Positions 35,941 through 48,300 of a stretch of 64,000 nucleotides of DNA are shown piece by piece. Origin of the DNA: Papaver somniferum. Taxonomy: Eukaryota; Streptophyta; Magnoliopsida; Ranunculales; Papaveraceae. Under the pieces are notes generated by a model that was given only the letters and a program-made list of their open reading frames with translations, was not told the origin of the DNA and searched no databases. Each line of letters starts with the position of its first letter. Within the stretch, counting starts at the first letter, position 1. A program made the position numbers and the translations under genes. The stretch lies in assembly GCF_003573695.1 (NCBI RefSeq), contig NC_039359.1, positions 116,505,849 through 116,569,848 of the forward strand, written 5' to 3'.

Positions 35941-37470
35941 TTAGATTTCCACTGCTCCAGTTGAAGTTTATAATGTGCTTGAAGTTTATAATGTGCTTGA
36001 AGTTTATATTTCCACTGCTCCAGCTGAACCATGGCAGCAACCACCATTTCCTTGTCATCTACAGCTCCACATTCCACCACTGCGACACATAGCTTCTTAA
36101 CCCATTCACAGCTCCATAACCTCCACCTGCATCATTTCTGTTCACAAGCCAATGCCATTATCTTCTTTATACTGCATACCAACCAACACAAGGCTTCAAC
36201 TGTTTTAAATCCTACCAGCAATCCATGGCTTAACCTGTAATTCCAGTCCTTGCGCTAGAGCTAACACCACCAGACAACTGCACCTACATCTCTGCCATCA
36301 GACCACAGTAACAACAGCAGCATCAACATTACATCTTCTTAAACACCAGTTCTCAACACAACTTGCACTTCTTATTCAATTCATTCTCTTCACTTCCATG
36401 ACCACCTCACTGAACTGTAGTACCACCAATCCATCGTCACCTGCAATTTCAATAGCAGCTGAGGCATCAATTCAGTCAACACACAGCACCAAAAACTCCA
36501 TTCATCTTCTTCTCATTCTTTTCTCATTTGAATATGCCCAGCAACAACATCTTGCGACTCCAGAACCCATCTCAAATCGAATCGTAGTTTGCCAAGTTCA
36601 TTAATGCATCATTTCGATCATCTACAGTTTCATTTCCGCTTAACTGGTTTCATTATCACCAGCAGCCACAGCAGCTCATCTTCGATTTCTTCTCATCTCT
36701 GTTTCATAATTCCACCACCATCATTCTTCAGATCCATCCTCAACACCAGCGGCCTCATTCATTTCTCGAATTGACAGAAAATCCCTAATTTTTTCTTCAA
36801 GAGCACCAACACAAACCCTCAATTTCTCCAGATCCCCATTTCAGTTCATCCAAAACTCCACAACTGAATTCAACAGAAGCTAGCAGAACCCATCTTCACA
36901 TCTTCTCAATCTAACTCAACTCTGAGTTTCAATTTCTGAATCAACCCCAGGCGAGATGCAGATCCAATTTCTTGCAATCTCAGATTCAACCCATCTTGAA
37001 TCTTACCAAAGTCCATCATCTCTATCTTACCCTTTTCTCATCTCCCAATTCTCGATCAACAGCAACGATATTTACTCTCAATTTCAGGAGATAAAACAGC
37101 GGCAACTGCTGCTTCTTCTTTTCTCAGTTTTAGGGAAATGAATAAGAGAAAACGTCTCTCGAATTCTTCATCTCTCGAATCAGCGTCGTTCTTCTGGTGC
37201 AGTTCCATTGTTGTTGATGGTGATGATGGTGGTGGGAGAAGGAGACAGAAGAAAGAAGAAATCAGAGAAGAAGAAGAAAAGGTCGAAGGGTATGCTTGGA
37301 TTTTTTAAAAGTAACAAAAACTAAATTTACACATTATTATTTGGCTTGGGGTTTTTGTCCCAGTTTTGTTTGAAACGGTTTTTATTTATTAAAAATAATA
37401 TGACCGGTTTTTTCTTATCACTAGTTTGTTCACCTAGGGGTTTTGTCACTGGTTTTGTTAATAAGATGGC

Positions 37471-37997
37471 ACTAATTTCTAGTTTCGATTCTGTAAGGAG
37501 CATCACGACTTTATCTAAAAAGTAATCGTAGAATCTATGTTTTGTTTAATGTTTTCAGCAGAATACTTATCCAAATTACACTAGCCATCCAGTTGTATAT
37601 GCTTCAACAAAATAAATCAATATAGAAAAGGAGAAAAAGTGAAGGCAACTAATGCCGAAAGAAAATTGTCAGGAAAAAGTGCACAAATATTAGTGTTTAT
37701 CTAAACACAAAGTGAAGTTTCAATGTTACTTAATTTAGCAAAGTTTATGCATAATCTTCATGGCAGCACACAGGGTTACCAAATTCCATGTGGATGAAGA
37801 AAATTTTGAAGCTACTTCTTTTTTTATCTATATTATTAAAAGAGAATTAATTTATGAACTGTACATACAGATACCATGCCATAGCTTTACATGCAACCCT
37901 AATTTTATACACATGTAGATATTACAATAGAGATTACAAGATACGCCATTATAGCGCATAAACTCAAGTACCTACATTCCGTATGTTGTAACTTTCA
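37471..37997. other. Intergenic DNA downstream of the OPT gene
   Basis: AT-rich, with no gene. The 3' UTR of the OPT gene on the minus strand lies in the right-hand part; no strong canonical AATAAA was pinned down. Confidence 0.5.
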
Positions 37998-40883
37998 CTA
38001 TTGAACAGGACATCCTTGGGCTACAACCCCAGGAGCTGTAGGGCATGTAGCCAAGGGACAATGATCGTCAAATGTCAAACCCCACCAATCTACGCCATTT
38101 ATATCTTTGCTTTGAAGAGTCACATACGCTAATAACGCCATGAAAGCAATCCCAGCATCCAATCCAGCTGATAAAATGTAATTGTGTCTTGCCCACCAAC
38201 TCTTATATTTTCTGTAAATATAACAGTTGAAGAAGATTCCAACAACACCCCATGATATATAGTTTACTGCCCTTGCTGGGGGCATGTTCATTGTAGCTCC
38301 TAGGATTACAGGCATATTGATCAGTCTAATCCATCTTTTCTCTGGGAAAACTTTTGTTAGTAACCAAACTGGTACAGGGGCTAGTAAACCAATGAGGAAG
38401 AACCAATTTAGTTTCACGTATACTCCTAACGCTCCAAACATACGTAATGGTCCAATCACACCCCATATGATAGACGCATTGTAGAACACATCGTCGCTGG
38501 GACACGTCCATGGACTTCCGTCAGGTAACTTTGATGGATCACATATGTTCTCTACCGTTGTCAATAGCCACCATGACGTTCCGAAGTATACAGATGATGC
38601 AACTACTGTACCCGCCAACTAAACAAATCAAAACATACAGGTTATTAATTCCGGGGATTTTAAAAGACGGAGAAGATATAAGTTTGTACAAGGAAAAGAA
38701 GAAGATGATCAGAAGTTGATAAAAACCTGAACTACAAACATGGCCTTAGGAGGGATCTTCATGTAATGACCAAGTTTAAAATCTCCAAGAAAAGTCAAGG
38801 CTTGAGTCATACTGATATAACCATAGGTCTTAAAAGCCACATTTGCAAGAGGTTTCCCCGGATATAAGTATCCAATAACCAATTCAGTGATCACATTTAA
38901 TCCAGGTGCCTGCAAGCATTACATAAAACACTAAATTGCTGTATACCAAGCACGTTGACATGACAATCGTTGCGAAATTTAGGCTGCATATAAGTTTCTT
39001 GTTGATTGGTAAAGACAGATTTGCTCTTAAGTTAAGAGTTTTACCTGATTTGTGGTAGCTGCGATTATACCGATAGGTAATGTGAAAAATAGAGCTAATG
39101 CACAAGCAAGTAAAATTCCCCAATATGGAAGTTGCAATTGTCTACCGAATCCTTCGCATGCAATAAGAGCAAGAGCCACCATAATAAACAACATAGTATA
39201 AAACCACCATTGAGGAACTGGTTCATAACTTCTCATCAATCTATTATGTACATCTCCAATATTATCATGAACCGCTGCTCTGGTTTGTCTCCACATTTTT
39301 GCAATAGTCCTGTACATTCATTATGATCAAGAAACGCATGAATTTCAAAGTAAAAGTGTGCATAGAAGAGTGCCATGCACATGTGAGAAATGAAATGTAC
39401 GTACCTTCCATGGAAGAGTGCAACATGTGAGAGGGTTGCTGTAAGAGTTGCAAAGCTTAACCAATATGCGAAAGCAAAGAAAATGCTCAAATAAACTGGG
39501 CTGTAAGCATCATATCCAACTTGGTCGAATTGGAACGTATCCGCATTAAATGCCCGTGAGAGATTGTATGGCTCGCCGGTAGAGGTGAACACATGGGAGG
39601 AATAGATAGGGAACCGTTTTGCTTCATATATATTATTCCAATAAGAAATAGGAATGCAAACATAAACAATGAGGAAGAAGCCAGCAAATATGTTCACAAT
39701 GGCGAAAGCCGGAGTAGCTAAAGGACTTCCTAAGAAGCTAGCTACAGTGTTCCAATCAAAAGCGAATGAACCAACACCAAGGCCATGGAGACCAGAACCA
39801 ATTTGTTGCGCTGTGATTGAGTCTTTCCATATCCAGCAAACCAAGGATAGAGATGTAATCGAAGGAAAGAAGTAACCTGGATTACATAGTATGAAAAACT
39901 TGCTACTAAGACACCCAAAAAGAACTGTAATCTTGTTAGCCCTTCTTTAGGTCTCCTCTCTACTTCATGCAATGCTCTACAACCGATCAAGCATAAGAAA
40001 CAACAAAAAGTAGAATTATATAATGTGCCGAACACGATTATAACTAACACCAAATTGAAGATTTAACTAACCTGAAAAGTGAGACTTGAACAAGATTTGA
40101 CGGCCACCACATATATGGAGAATCCACAAGGTATTTTCTGAACAAACCAGCCCAGCCATATCCCAACATCTGAATTACAAATAAATGAGCAAAAACGATT
40201 AAGTATTTTGTAGTTCCAACCATGCATGGTATATACAGTAACTAAGTTAAAGGTTGTAACAATGCTCCACTTGTTCTTATATATAATACCTGTGTAGTTT
40301 GTGTCAACAACATTGCAGCCATAGGATGCAAGTTCTTATGATAAAAAGCTTTGACAATCGTGATAATATTGACAGCATAGACACCACTTGATCCCGTATT
40401 TGCAAATATTGTGATCAACACATGTTCTTTCATATTGAATGGTCCTGGATTAAGCGTAAATTTCCAATTCGTCAATGGGATGGTTATGGATTTCGTCGGA
40501 AGAGTTGCTGCCATTATTTTTCCGATAGGTAGAACAACAATTTGAATACAAACTGAGGACAAAGAAAGCGGGTTCTGGCGGTAACCAAAGAATTGTCCCA
40601 AGAAAGCTAGAAGTGCACATGAAGTTATCCCTAGAAACCATGTTCTGAACGTTAGACAAGGCAATGTCGGGTCGTCTGTTATTGGAACCGTTAACCTGAC
40701 TTGCTCTATTGGTGCATCGTTAATTTCTGCAAAGAAAAATGATCATATATAAGAACCTGAACAAAACATATAATTTGTTTATAACAGTATGCATGCATAT
40801 GAACATATCAGACCTTCAACTTTTGAATTCGAGGAGGCATGGTCGATCGAAAATGCGGCATTATCGGTTGAATCTACAGTCAT
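37998..40883 (-). pseudogene. Oligopeptide transporter (OPT family), seven exons, one frameshift
   Basis: OPT proteins are plasma-membrane proton-coupled carriers of small peptides or metal chelates. Exons on the minus strand: 40814-40883, 40290-40726, 40072-40169, 39405-39976, 39045-39309, 38727-38909 and 37998-38618, all with GT donors and AG acceptors. The protein starts MTVDSTDNAAFSIDHASS. It carries the OPT signature blocks: NPGPFNMKEHVLITIFANTG (NPG motif), [52 protein letters not shown] (KIPP motif), and many hydrophobic membrane segments, ending GVVAQGCPVQ. The exons sum to 2246 bases, one short of a multiple of three. In exon 4, near 39880, VASFSYYVI should continue PGYFFPSITSLSL, but one C appears deleted (ATCCAGG for ATCCCAGG) and the frame changes. 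Without it the protein would be 748 residues, the usual OPT length. It could be a very recent pseudogene or an assembly error. Confidence 0.9.
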
Positions 40884-40974
40884 TTCCAAGGTTCCTTAGG
40901 TTTCTCTCCTCTTTCTTTGTTAAGCTCCCTAAGAGAGAAGAACTAGAGAACAGATTCTCAATATTCTCTCATCA

Positions 40975-40985
40975 CTAAATATATA
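40975..40985 (-). promoter_or_regulatory. Candidate TATA box of the OPT gene
   Basis: TATATATTTAG on the minus strand lies about 95 bases upstream of the ATG at 40883, a plausible distance for a plant gene with a short leader. Confidence 0.5.
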
Positions 40986-41249
40986 CTTGCATGGATTCAT
41001 TTGGTAATTGTTTTATTTTCTGTTGTTCTTTAGCCAACTATTTCTAAGAATAATCAACCTAAGCTGGTTTTACTAATTTTGTTCATACGATTTGAATATT
41101 GTTTCATATATATATCGTGTATTTGGCCGCTTTACCAGTCAGGTACCTCAATAGAAACAAACAAACAAACTCATGATCCATTTCCATGAAAGTTATTTAT
41201 GCTTGTTTTCTGTACCATGGATTAATCCTTTGCATGGTACAGCATGCCT

Positions 41250-41631
41250 ATGCCTTGATCTTAAAATTTTCGATTATTTCCTTTAAATTTAAGAAAAAAG
41301 AAAGAAAAAAAAAACAAGAACCCAGGAAAATTAAATAGACGAAAAGGAAACTCTGATACTTATTTTCATTAAAGTAAACCAGATTCGACTTAAAAGAACT
41401 CAATTGTGCATGATGAGCATATATGCAAGTCGGCATACATGGCCGCATTAGCCGGGGAATAATTTGAGTGACGATTTACGCCACTTTTTTTTTGGCAGAT
41501 TACAACGGACATTTATAACTATCAATTCAAACTTCTTGCTGAACAGTGGTTTCAGTCAGATAAGAAATGAGTAAAAGGTACAAAGTTTTCAGTCAGATAA
41601 GAAATGAGTAAAAGGTACAAAGCTTGACCAA
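41250..41631. other. Duplicated upstream flank of the RING-H2 locus (copy 1)
   Basis: Most of 41270-41560 matches 50735-51010 closely (shared GCATATATGCAAGTCGGC and CATGGCCGCATTAGCCGGGG). This marks the two stretches as copies of one segment upstream of RING-H2 genes. A 37-bp tandem duplication (TTTCAGTCAGATAAGAAATG...) occupies about 41550-41622. Confidence 0.75.
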
Positions 41632-42081
41632 GGCCTTGTTTGGTAAAATTTATGATTATCTATTTACGATTATAGATAATCATAAATTGATAAATGATTT
41701 TGATATAATCATTTATAAAATAAATTTTTCCAGACACTTTTTTTCAAATAATTGATTATCTTAGAATGATAATCTCAAAAAGGAGAGGAAAGAACAATGA
41801 TTTAGGATTTTTTTTAGTCCTACGTAGTTTTTATGTCTCTCTTTTGATAGTTTAGAAAAAATAAGAAGAAAAAATTCAACTTGAGTTAGTTGGAAAAAAT
41901 AATTTATTATAATAAATTTTCAAAACAACTTTTTTCAGTTTATGGAAATAATGGATTTTTTAAATTATGATTAAAATAAACAATTATTATAATGATTACC
42001 AAACACATATAAAATCCATTATAATCTGCATAATGGATTATGGGCTGATAATCCATTAAAATAATGGTTACCAAACAGCCC
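41632..42081. mobile_element. MITE with GTTTGGTAA inverted ends
   Basis: The left end GGCCTTGTTTGGTAA and the reverse complement of the right end, GGGCTGTTTGGTAA, are inverted repeats of the kind found in hAT- or Harbinger-type MITEs. The interior is very AT-rich and has internal inverted symmetry (GATTATC/GATAATC). The paralogous flank near 51005-51020 lacks it, which supports an insertion after the duplication. The target duplication is not clear, so the superfamily is open. Confidence 0.7.
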
Positions 42082-42389
42082 TTTGAGTTTCATGGGTACA
42101 CAATGCCCTGCATTCAAGATTTAGCACGAAAATGCAAAACATATTCATGGAAATGGAAAAGAACCTGTTTAAATGGAATAGAATCCAGATACAAATGAAG
42201 CATTAAAAACAGAATCTGATAAGCATTAATACAGAATTTGAAATTCATATTGTCTAATTTCCATCTTAAGTCTTGAATTGTAAAATTGACTAGGCTAGTA
42301 TGAGTCATTGCCCAATTTATTTACCTAGTAATAAATATTCCTCTCATTATTAATCGACTATGATTCCATTTTTACTTTGGATTGATGCA

Positions 42390-42397
42390 TATATATA
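42390..42397 (+). promoter_or_regulatory. TATA box of RING-H2 gene copy 1
   Basis: TATATATA lies about 120 bases upstream of ATG 42514, a usual plant spacing. Confidence 0.55.
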
Positions 42398-42513
42398 CCA
42401 TTATTCTCTCCACCCCCTCTATGCTCACTCATCCTATCACCAATCTCTTTATTTGCTGCTGCAAAAAAAATTCTCCATTTAAACATTGTGTAATCGTCTC
42501 CAAATCTTAGACA

Positions 42514-43164
42514 ATGGAATCCACTAGCAGATCATATAACTCCGAATCATCAATGGAGATAGATGGAACAACATCAATAAGGGTGTCTCTTGAAATGGCT
42601 GGATCAACAACAATAACCGGGGTTACTGTGTTAGAACATGATGGCGTCTTACAATCAGTGTCAATCGCTTCGGAGCCTGGCCATTGTTATACCATGGAGA
42701 GGATTAACCCATCAAGGTATGAGTTACTGCCGAGTATCGTTCAGCTTTTTAAGAATGGCATTCTTGAACCATCGCCGGGGGACAGTTACCGCAGCAACTA
42801 CCAGGTTTTTGTTATAACAAATAGAACCACAAACAATATTGTGGAGGTAGATTTGATTTCGCAAGAAAACCGGACGGACCCCGAACGTGGATTTCATAGA
42901 TGGTGCGAAATTTGCAAAAATATGAATATACGAATATCTGAAGCTAGAGCTGCAGTGGAAGCTATGACAAAAATATATATTAACGATAATGATGAGGTGG
43001 CCCGCTGTTCGATTTGCCATGAAGAATGGAGGGCAGGAGATGATGTGAGGAGAACTGCCTGCGGGCACGAGTTTCATCCATCTTGTATCGAAACATGGCT
43101 TATCAAAGTTAAGCAGGGGTCTTGCCCTAATTGTAGGTTTCAGCTAATACCAGGAGGCGAATAA
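42514..43164 (+). CDS. RING-H2 finger protein, copy 1 (probable E3 ubiquitin ligase)
   Basis: A single-exon 216-residue protein starting MESTSRSYNSESSMEIDG. The N-terminal 160 residues carry no recognised domain. The C-terminal RING-H2 finger has Cys165, Cys168, Cys183, His185, His188, Cys191, Cys204 and Cys207 (C-x2-C-x14-C-x-H-x2-H-x2-C-x12-C-x2-C), binding two zinc ions in the cross-brace that recruits E2 ubiquitin-conjugating enzymes. Trp195 after the histidine pair is typical of active E3s. No membrane segment is evident. A TATA box lies about 120 bases upstream and an AATAAA at 43304-43309 downstream. Two related copies lie at 44232 and 56148; this is the only one with an unbroken frame and all ligands. 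Its tail ends LIPGGE, shorter than the copies' Cys/Ser-rich tail. Confidence 0.85.
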   Translation: MESTSRSYNSESSMEIDGTTSIRVSLEMAGSTTITGVTVLEHDGVLQSVSIASEPGHCYTMERINPSRYELLPSIVQLFKNGILEPSPGDSYRSNYQVFVITNRTTNNIVEVDLISQENRTDPERGFHRWCEICKNMNIRISEARAAVEAMTKIYINDNDEVARCSICHEEWRAGDDVRRTACGHEFHPSCIETWLIKVKQGSCPNCRFQLIPGGE

Positions 43165-43303
43165 TACCAACTGACGATGCATATCTCCCGTCATTCTTCA
43201 TTGATCTGCTAAGACCATCTTTTGTTTTATGTTTAGTTTTCTCTTTTTTGTGTGTGTGTGTGTTGATGATGATATCAATTATGTATTGAGATTGCAGGAA
43301 AGG

Positions 43304-43309
43304 AATAAA
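43304..43309 (+). promoter_or_regulatory. Polyadenylation signal of RING-H2 copy 1
   Basis: AATAAA about 140 bases after the stop codon. The same GAAATAAAAGCAG context is found after copies 2 and 3 (about 44705 and 56957). Confidence 0.5.
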
Positions 43310-43789
43310 AGCAGAAATTTATCTATTCTTACTTGTAAGATCCAACAGTGTGTACGAAAATTATATGCATGGATCCATTGATTCTCTATCACTATTCTCA
43401 ATGGGCAAGCAACAAAACTCATTTTCATATGACTGCATAAGCATATGTAACCCATTTTCTGATCAGAAAAACTCCAGAAGCTTCTTGTCTAAAAGAATCC
43501 AATAAACATATCTTTAAGGCGTCAGTCACTCTCCTTCACAAAAGAAAGAATCTAGAGAAAACCATGTACTTTTCACCGAATTTTTTCATGGAAATATCCA
43601 CAATCATGGTGCAGCTGAATTCTTTTGGGTTTGCTTCCTTCTCACAGATCTTCACTCTCCTGTATTCTTAGACTTGGTAATGACAACCATTTCACTTGCT
43701 CCAAATCCGGTTCATATGTAGTATATAGTTTACCATTTTGGCATTTTGTTATGGAGTTGGGGTTTAGTCTAAGGCCTTGAGTGTGTTTT

Positions 43790-43955
43790 TTTATGTGCCT
43801 ACTTTGGATCAAATTATAGACATATTTACTAGAGGTTTACATGGTTCAAGGTTTACACCTGCCTCGACCTTGTGGGGGATATTGATCAACTGCAGCAGTG
43901 TCTCTTATGAGAAAATGTCTACTACACGAGTCCAAGTTTGTTAGTAAGGGATGTA
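43790..43955 (+). pseudogene. Copia pol C-terminal remnant
   Basis: An open stretch reads YVPTLDQIIDIFTRGLHGSR, matching the VPTxxQxADIxTKxL tail that ends RNase H in Ty1-copia polyproteins, and stops at TAG. The following DNA (from about 43960) may be decayed LTR. Nothing else of the element is recognisable. It lies in the 3' flank of RING-H2 copy 1 and is a short relic. Confidence 0.6.
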
Positions 43956-44231
43956 TGTGCAACAGGTGTATTGACTCGAATCATTTGAGTATAAATTGGG
44001 TAATGACCTCTCATTTTTCTTCTAGCGAAAATACTCAATACTTTTGACTAGGTAATAAAAGACATTAAGCTTCAATCTTTTCTCTGGTGCAGTAATGAGA
44101 TTGTTCTTCCTTAACCATGTGGTTTGTATCTAACATGTGGGATTTTTGCATTCTTGTTTCACAACCTCAAGAGTGCCGTTAAGAAACCATTTTCTTACTT
44201 TAAAATTAAGAAAAAAAAAAAACAAGAACCC

Positions 44232-44549
44232 AGGGACCTCCAACCCGGATTTCATAGATGGTTAGCATATTGCAACAATGTGAGTATACGATCCAAAGCT
44301 AGAGCTGCGGTTGAAGCTATGACCAAAATATAAATTATCGATGATGATGAGGTGGTCGGCTGTTCGATTTGCCTTGAAGAATGGAGAGTTGGAGATGATG
44401 TGAGGAGAACTGCCTGTTGGCACGAGTTTCATCGATCTTGTATCGAAACATTGCTTATCAAAGATAAGCATGGGCCTTTCCCTAATTGTAGGGCTCAGCT
44501 AATAGCATGTCGTTGCAGCAACTGTAGCAGGACTACCTCTCCTCCTTGA
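44232..44549 (+). pseudogene. RING-H2 copy 2, 5'-deleted pseudogene
   Basis: The 3' half of a RING-H2 gene starting at PGFHRWLAYCNN. It is fused directly to sequence (AAGAACCCAGG, about 44223) that in the paralogous segment lies about 5.4 kb upstream of copy 3, so the first half of the gene and its promoter are deleted. An in-frame TAA replaces tyrosine after AMTKI, the finger has CWHEFH for CGHEFH, and the penultimate zinc ligand in CPNC is changed to Phe (FPNC). The tail CRCSNCSRTTSPP is shared with copy 3. It is non-functional as an E3. Confidence 0.85.
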
Positions 44550-45089
44550 TGAGTATATTTGGAGGCGTAGAACAACTTCACCAACTGACGGTGCATATCT
44601 CCTAGTCATTCTTCATCTGCTCACATCTTTCGTTTTATGTTTAGTTTTCTCTTTTTTGTGTGTGTGTTGATGATATTGATTATGTATGAGATTGCAGGAA
44701 AGAAATAAAAGCAGAAATTTATCTATTCTTACTTATATGATCTAATAGTGTGTACGAAAATTATATGCATGGATCCATTGATTCTCTATCACAATCCTCA
44801 ATGGGCAACCAACAAAACTCATTTTCATATAACTACGTAAGCGTATGTAACCCCACCTTCTGATCAACAAAACCCCAGAAGCTTCTTGTCTTGCCATCAT
44901 TCTTTTGAATCTAGAGAAAACCGTGTACTTTTCACTGCATTTTCATGGAAGAAATTGAAAACCCGAAACCAGTATCTTTGTGCTTGTTCTTAATTTTTCT
45001 GTTAGTTTCTCGTTTTTATGTTCTTGCAGCTCAGCAGCCCATTAAAACTAAAGTTGTACTCGTACTAGAGAATAGATCATGAAAAATTC
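44550..45089. other. Duplicated 3' flank of RING-H2 copy 2
   Basis: It matches 43170-43680 and 56801-57400 in order (TTTTGTGTGTGTGTTGATGAT, GAAATAAAAGCAG, ATTATATGCATGGATCCA). No gene. It ends in AATTC, the target duplication of the copia element inserted at 45090. Confidence 0.75.
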
Positions 45090-45305
45090 TGAAGGTTACA
45101 ATAACCTAAGACAAGACGAGATAACCTAAGCAACCAGACAAGAAGGATAATTCCGTGTCTTTTTCATTGATAACAAAGACTCCTATATAAAGGAGTAGGG
45201 TTACAAGATATTCTAAAAGAGGTTACAAAATATTCTAAAAGAGGTGAATATCTTCTCAATACAAGTAAGTAAATATATACAAAATATACAAGAATATACC
45301 CAATA
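45090..45305 (-). mobile_element. 3' LTR of the intact Ty1-copia element
   Basis: A 216-bp LTR, in element sense TATTGGGTATATTC...GTAACCTTCA. It differs from the right LTR by one base (AAATATTC against AGATATTC near 45230). A G-rich polypurine tract (TTGAGGGGGG in element sense) lies at 45306-45316, directly upstream of it in element sense. AATTC flanks the element on both sides (45085-45089 and 49943-49947). Confidence 0.95.
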
Positions 45306-45312
45306 CCCCCCC

Positions 45313-48300
45313 TCAAGTTGGAGCATGAAGAGTCGAAATGCCCAGCTTGAGAAGAAGAGTTTGAAACTGCTGACGTCCCAAGGCTTTAGTCAGAATATCA
45401 GCTAGTTGAGAGGTAGTATGAATATAGGATGGACGAATAGTACCTCGAAGTATTTCGTCACGTACAAAATGACAGTCAATCTCGATATGCTTTGTTCGTT
45501 CATGAAAGACGGGATTATTAGCGATATGTAACGCTGCTTGACTATCACAGTGAAGCGAGACTGGTTTTGTATGTCCTACACCAAAATTCCGTAATAACCC
45601 TTTTAACCAAATGATTTCACAAGTTGTGGAAGCTAAAGCACGATATTCTGCTTCGGCTGACGAACGAGAAACTGTGGTTTGTTTCTTTGTTTTCCAAGAT
45701 ATAGGAGAACCCCCGAGAAAGATAAAGTGTGCCGTGAGAGAACGTCGACTAAGTGGACAACTAGCCCAATCTGCATCACAATAAGCATCAAGAACTAACT
45801 TGGAATCAGCACGAAGTAAAATACCTTGCCCCGGGCTAGATTTCAAATAACGCACAACTCTAAGTGCAGCATCCCAATGTGATTGAGTTGGATGTTGTAA
45901 AAACTGGGAAAGAATATGAACAGAATAACATAGATCCGACCGTGTAAGATTAAGATAGATCAGTTTCCCTACCAGCCTTCTGTAACGAGCAGGATCAGTC
46001 ATAGGTGAGTCTGAGGCAAGAGCCAGCCTATGATTTTCTTCCATTGGAATATTAGCTGGTTTTGAACCAAGAAGACCTGTTTCTGTCAATATATCTAGAG
46101 CATATTTGCGCTGACAAAGGAAAATTCCTTTGGAACTTCTAGCTACCTCAATGCCTAGAAAGTATTTTAATTTTCCCAAATTCTTCATGTGAAAACATCT
46201 GCCTAGATATTCCTGAAATTTTCGAATAGCATCTGTGTTGTTACCAGCAATAACAAGATCATCCACATATACAAGAATATACATGATAATATTCCCATGA
46301 CGATACAGAAATAACGAATGATCATAAGCACTAGTAGAAAACCCATAAGTACGCAAAGCAGCTGCTAGTTTAGCATACCAACACCGTGGAGCCTGGCGTA
46401 GACCATACAATGACTTACGAAGTCTACAAACTTTGCCAGATAATCCCATACTAAAACCAGGAGGAAGTCGCATATAGACTTCTTCATTTAAATCCCCATG
46501 AAGAAAAGCATTATGCACATCCATCTGAACTAATTCCCAGTTATTTATTGCAGCAACTGCAAGAAGAGTTCTCACAGTAACCATCTTTACTGTGGGAGCA
46601 AAAGTTTCAGTGAAATTAATTCCTTCCTGTTGATGATTTCCAAAAACAACTAATCTGGCTTTGTAACGTTCAACAGAGCCATCAGACTTTCGCTTAATGC
46701 GAAAAACCCACATGCAACCAATTGCAGACTTGTTGGCAGGCAAATCTTCAATTGTCCATGTAACATTGGAAATAAGTGCAGCAATCTCATCCTGCATTGC
46801 CTGACGCCATCTTGGATCAGCCATTGCCTCTTTGAATGATTTGGGTTCAACATCAGTTGAAATAGCTGCAACAAAACAACGATGTGCAGTAGAAAATGCA
46901 TCACAATTCACAAAATGAGTTATAGGATAGGGAGTACCTGAGGACTTGACTGGTATAGGTGAAGCTGCAGGGGAAACCAAGGTTGTGTTAGACTGCTTTG
47001 AAACACCCTGCCATTGGACAAAATCCTTGTGCCTAACATTCTCAAATTTTGTACGTTTACCCCGGCCAAGTTCCTCATCTGAAACTGTAGTACAATGATC
47101 TCGACCATCCGTATCTTCTGTGAGAGAAGAAGTGACAACATCCGTACCAGACGCAGGCACAGTAGAAGAAGAAGCAGGCACTGAATCAATATGTGCATCA
47201 TTCTCAGCAATGTGTGCTGTGTGATGTGCATCATCCAAGCAGACTGACGGAACATGAGAACTAGTCTGTGGAGGTGTAGTGTCAACAGGCGAGAGAGTAG
47301 CAGCGGAAGAAGAACCACCAGATACATGTGCATTATTGTAGTCAGTTGCAAAATGATCATCAGACAAATTTCTAGGAACTGAATCAGTGACCGCATCAGA
47401 ATACAGTGAGTGCAATTTTTGAAGCTCATCATTATCTGCCAACGGGAAAGTATCTTCAATAAAATGTACGTCTCGAGACTGAAAGTAATGACCTGAGTCA
47501 AGATCAAATAAATGCCAGGCCTTCTTTCCAAATGGATAGCCGAGAAATATGCAACGACGACTACGACTGCCAAATTTATCACCAGGATTGATATTTTTTG
47601 CGTAACAAAGACATCCAAAAACCCTAAGAGAGTGAATAGATGGAGCCGAACCATAAAGAAGATCATAAGGCGTCTTGAAGTGAAGAATACGAGAAGGGGT
47701 TCGATTAATTAAGTAGGCAGCAGTAAGAACACATTCTCCCCAAAAGTCAATTGGTAAGGATGCTTGAAAACGTAGCGCACGAGCAACATTAAGAATGTGA
47801 CGATGCTTTCTTTCCACCCTAGCATTTTGTTGTGGTGTCTTAACAACCGAGGTTTGATGAATAATGCCATTGTTTCGAAAATAAGAGACAAGACCTTTGA
47901 ACTCGGTTCCATTATCACTACGGAAAGTCTTAACCTTTCGAGTAAACTGTCTGTCAACTAGTGCAAAGAAGTTTGTTAACAAGGTAGGTACCTCATCTTT
48001 GGTTTTCATCAAATATACCCAAACACATCTAGAAAAATCATCGACAATGGTTAAAAAATATCTGGAGTTACAGGCACGATTTGGATGATAAGGCCCCCAA
48101 ACGTCGCAATGAATTAATTCAAATAAATCAACTGCCCTACTAGTGCTCAATGGAAAAGAAGTACGAGTTTGCTTGGCTCTATGACAGATATCACAAGCAT
48201 GAAAATCTAACTGACTATCAACACAACCAATCTGAGGTAGAGACTTCAAAGCTTGGATAGAAGGATGACCAAGCCGTTTGTGCCATAATTCTGATGCAGT

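Larger units (their letters stand above)
33140..37470. mobile_element. Palindrome-array element, locus 2, carrying captured gene sequence
   Basis: The borders are approximate. Read outward, both ends show AAGGGTA followed by GGGGTTTTTGT (left end in reverse complement near 33250 and 33215; right end near 37288 and 37356). The interior has a CCACCG/CCGCCA simple-sequence tract (33340-33850), two groups of GATGAAACC...GGTTTCATC palindromes (about 33855-34040 and 35105-35195), long CA-rich low-complexity DNA, an FtsH exon on the minus strand (35802-35940), and a 5'-UTR-like purine-rich stretch near 37230-37285. Most open frames here are low-complexity Pro/His/Thr or Gly/Val strings and are not genes. 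I infer a gene-capturing DNA element of unknown class. Confidence 0.5.

Noticed and set aside
36398..37141. Possible small genes in the CA-rich part of locus 2
   Set aside because: Low-complexity Thr/Ser/His composition, no motif, and no splice or promoter support.
38284..39875. Plus-strand open frames over the OPT gene
   Set aside because: They are antisense shadows of the OPT exons.
46650..47666. Other minus-strand frames within the copia element
   Set aside because: They are out-of-frame shadows of the 1463-codon polyprotein.
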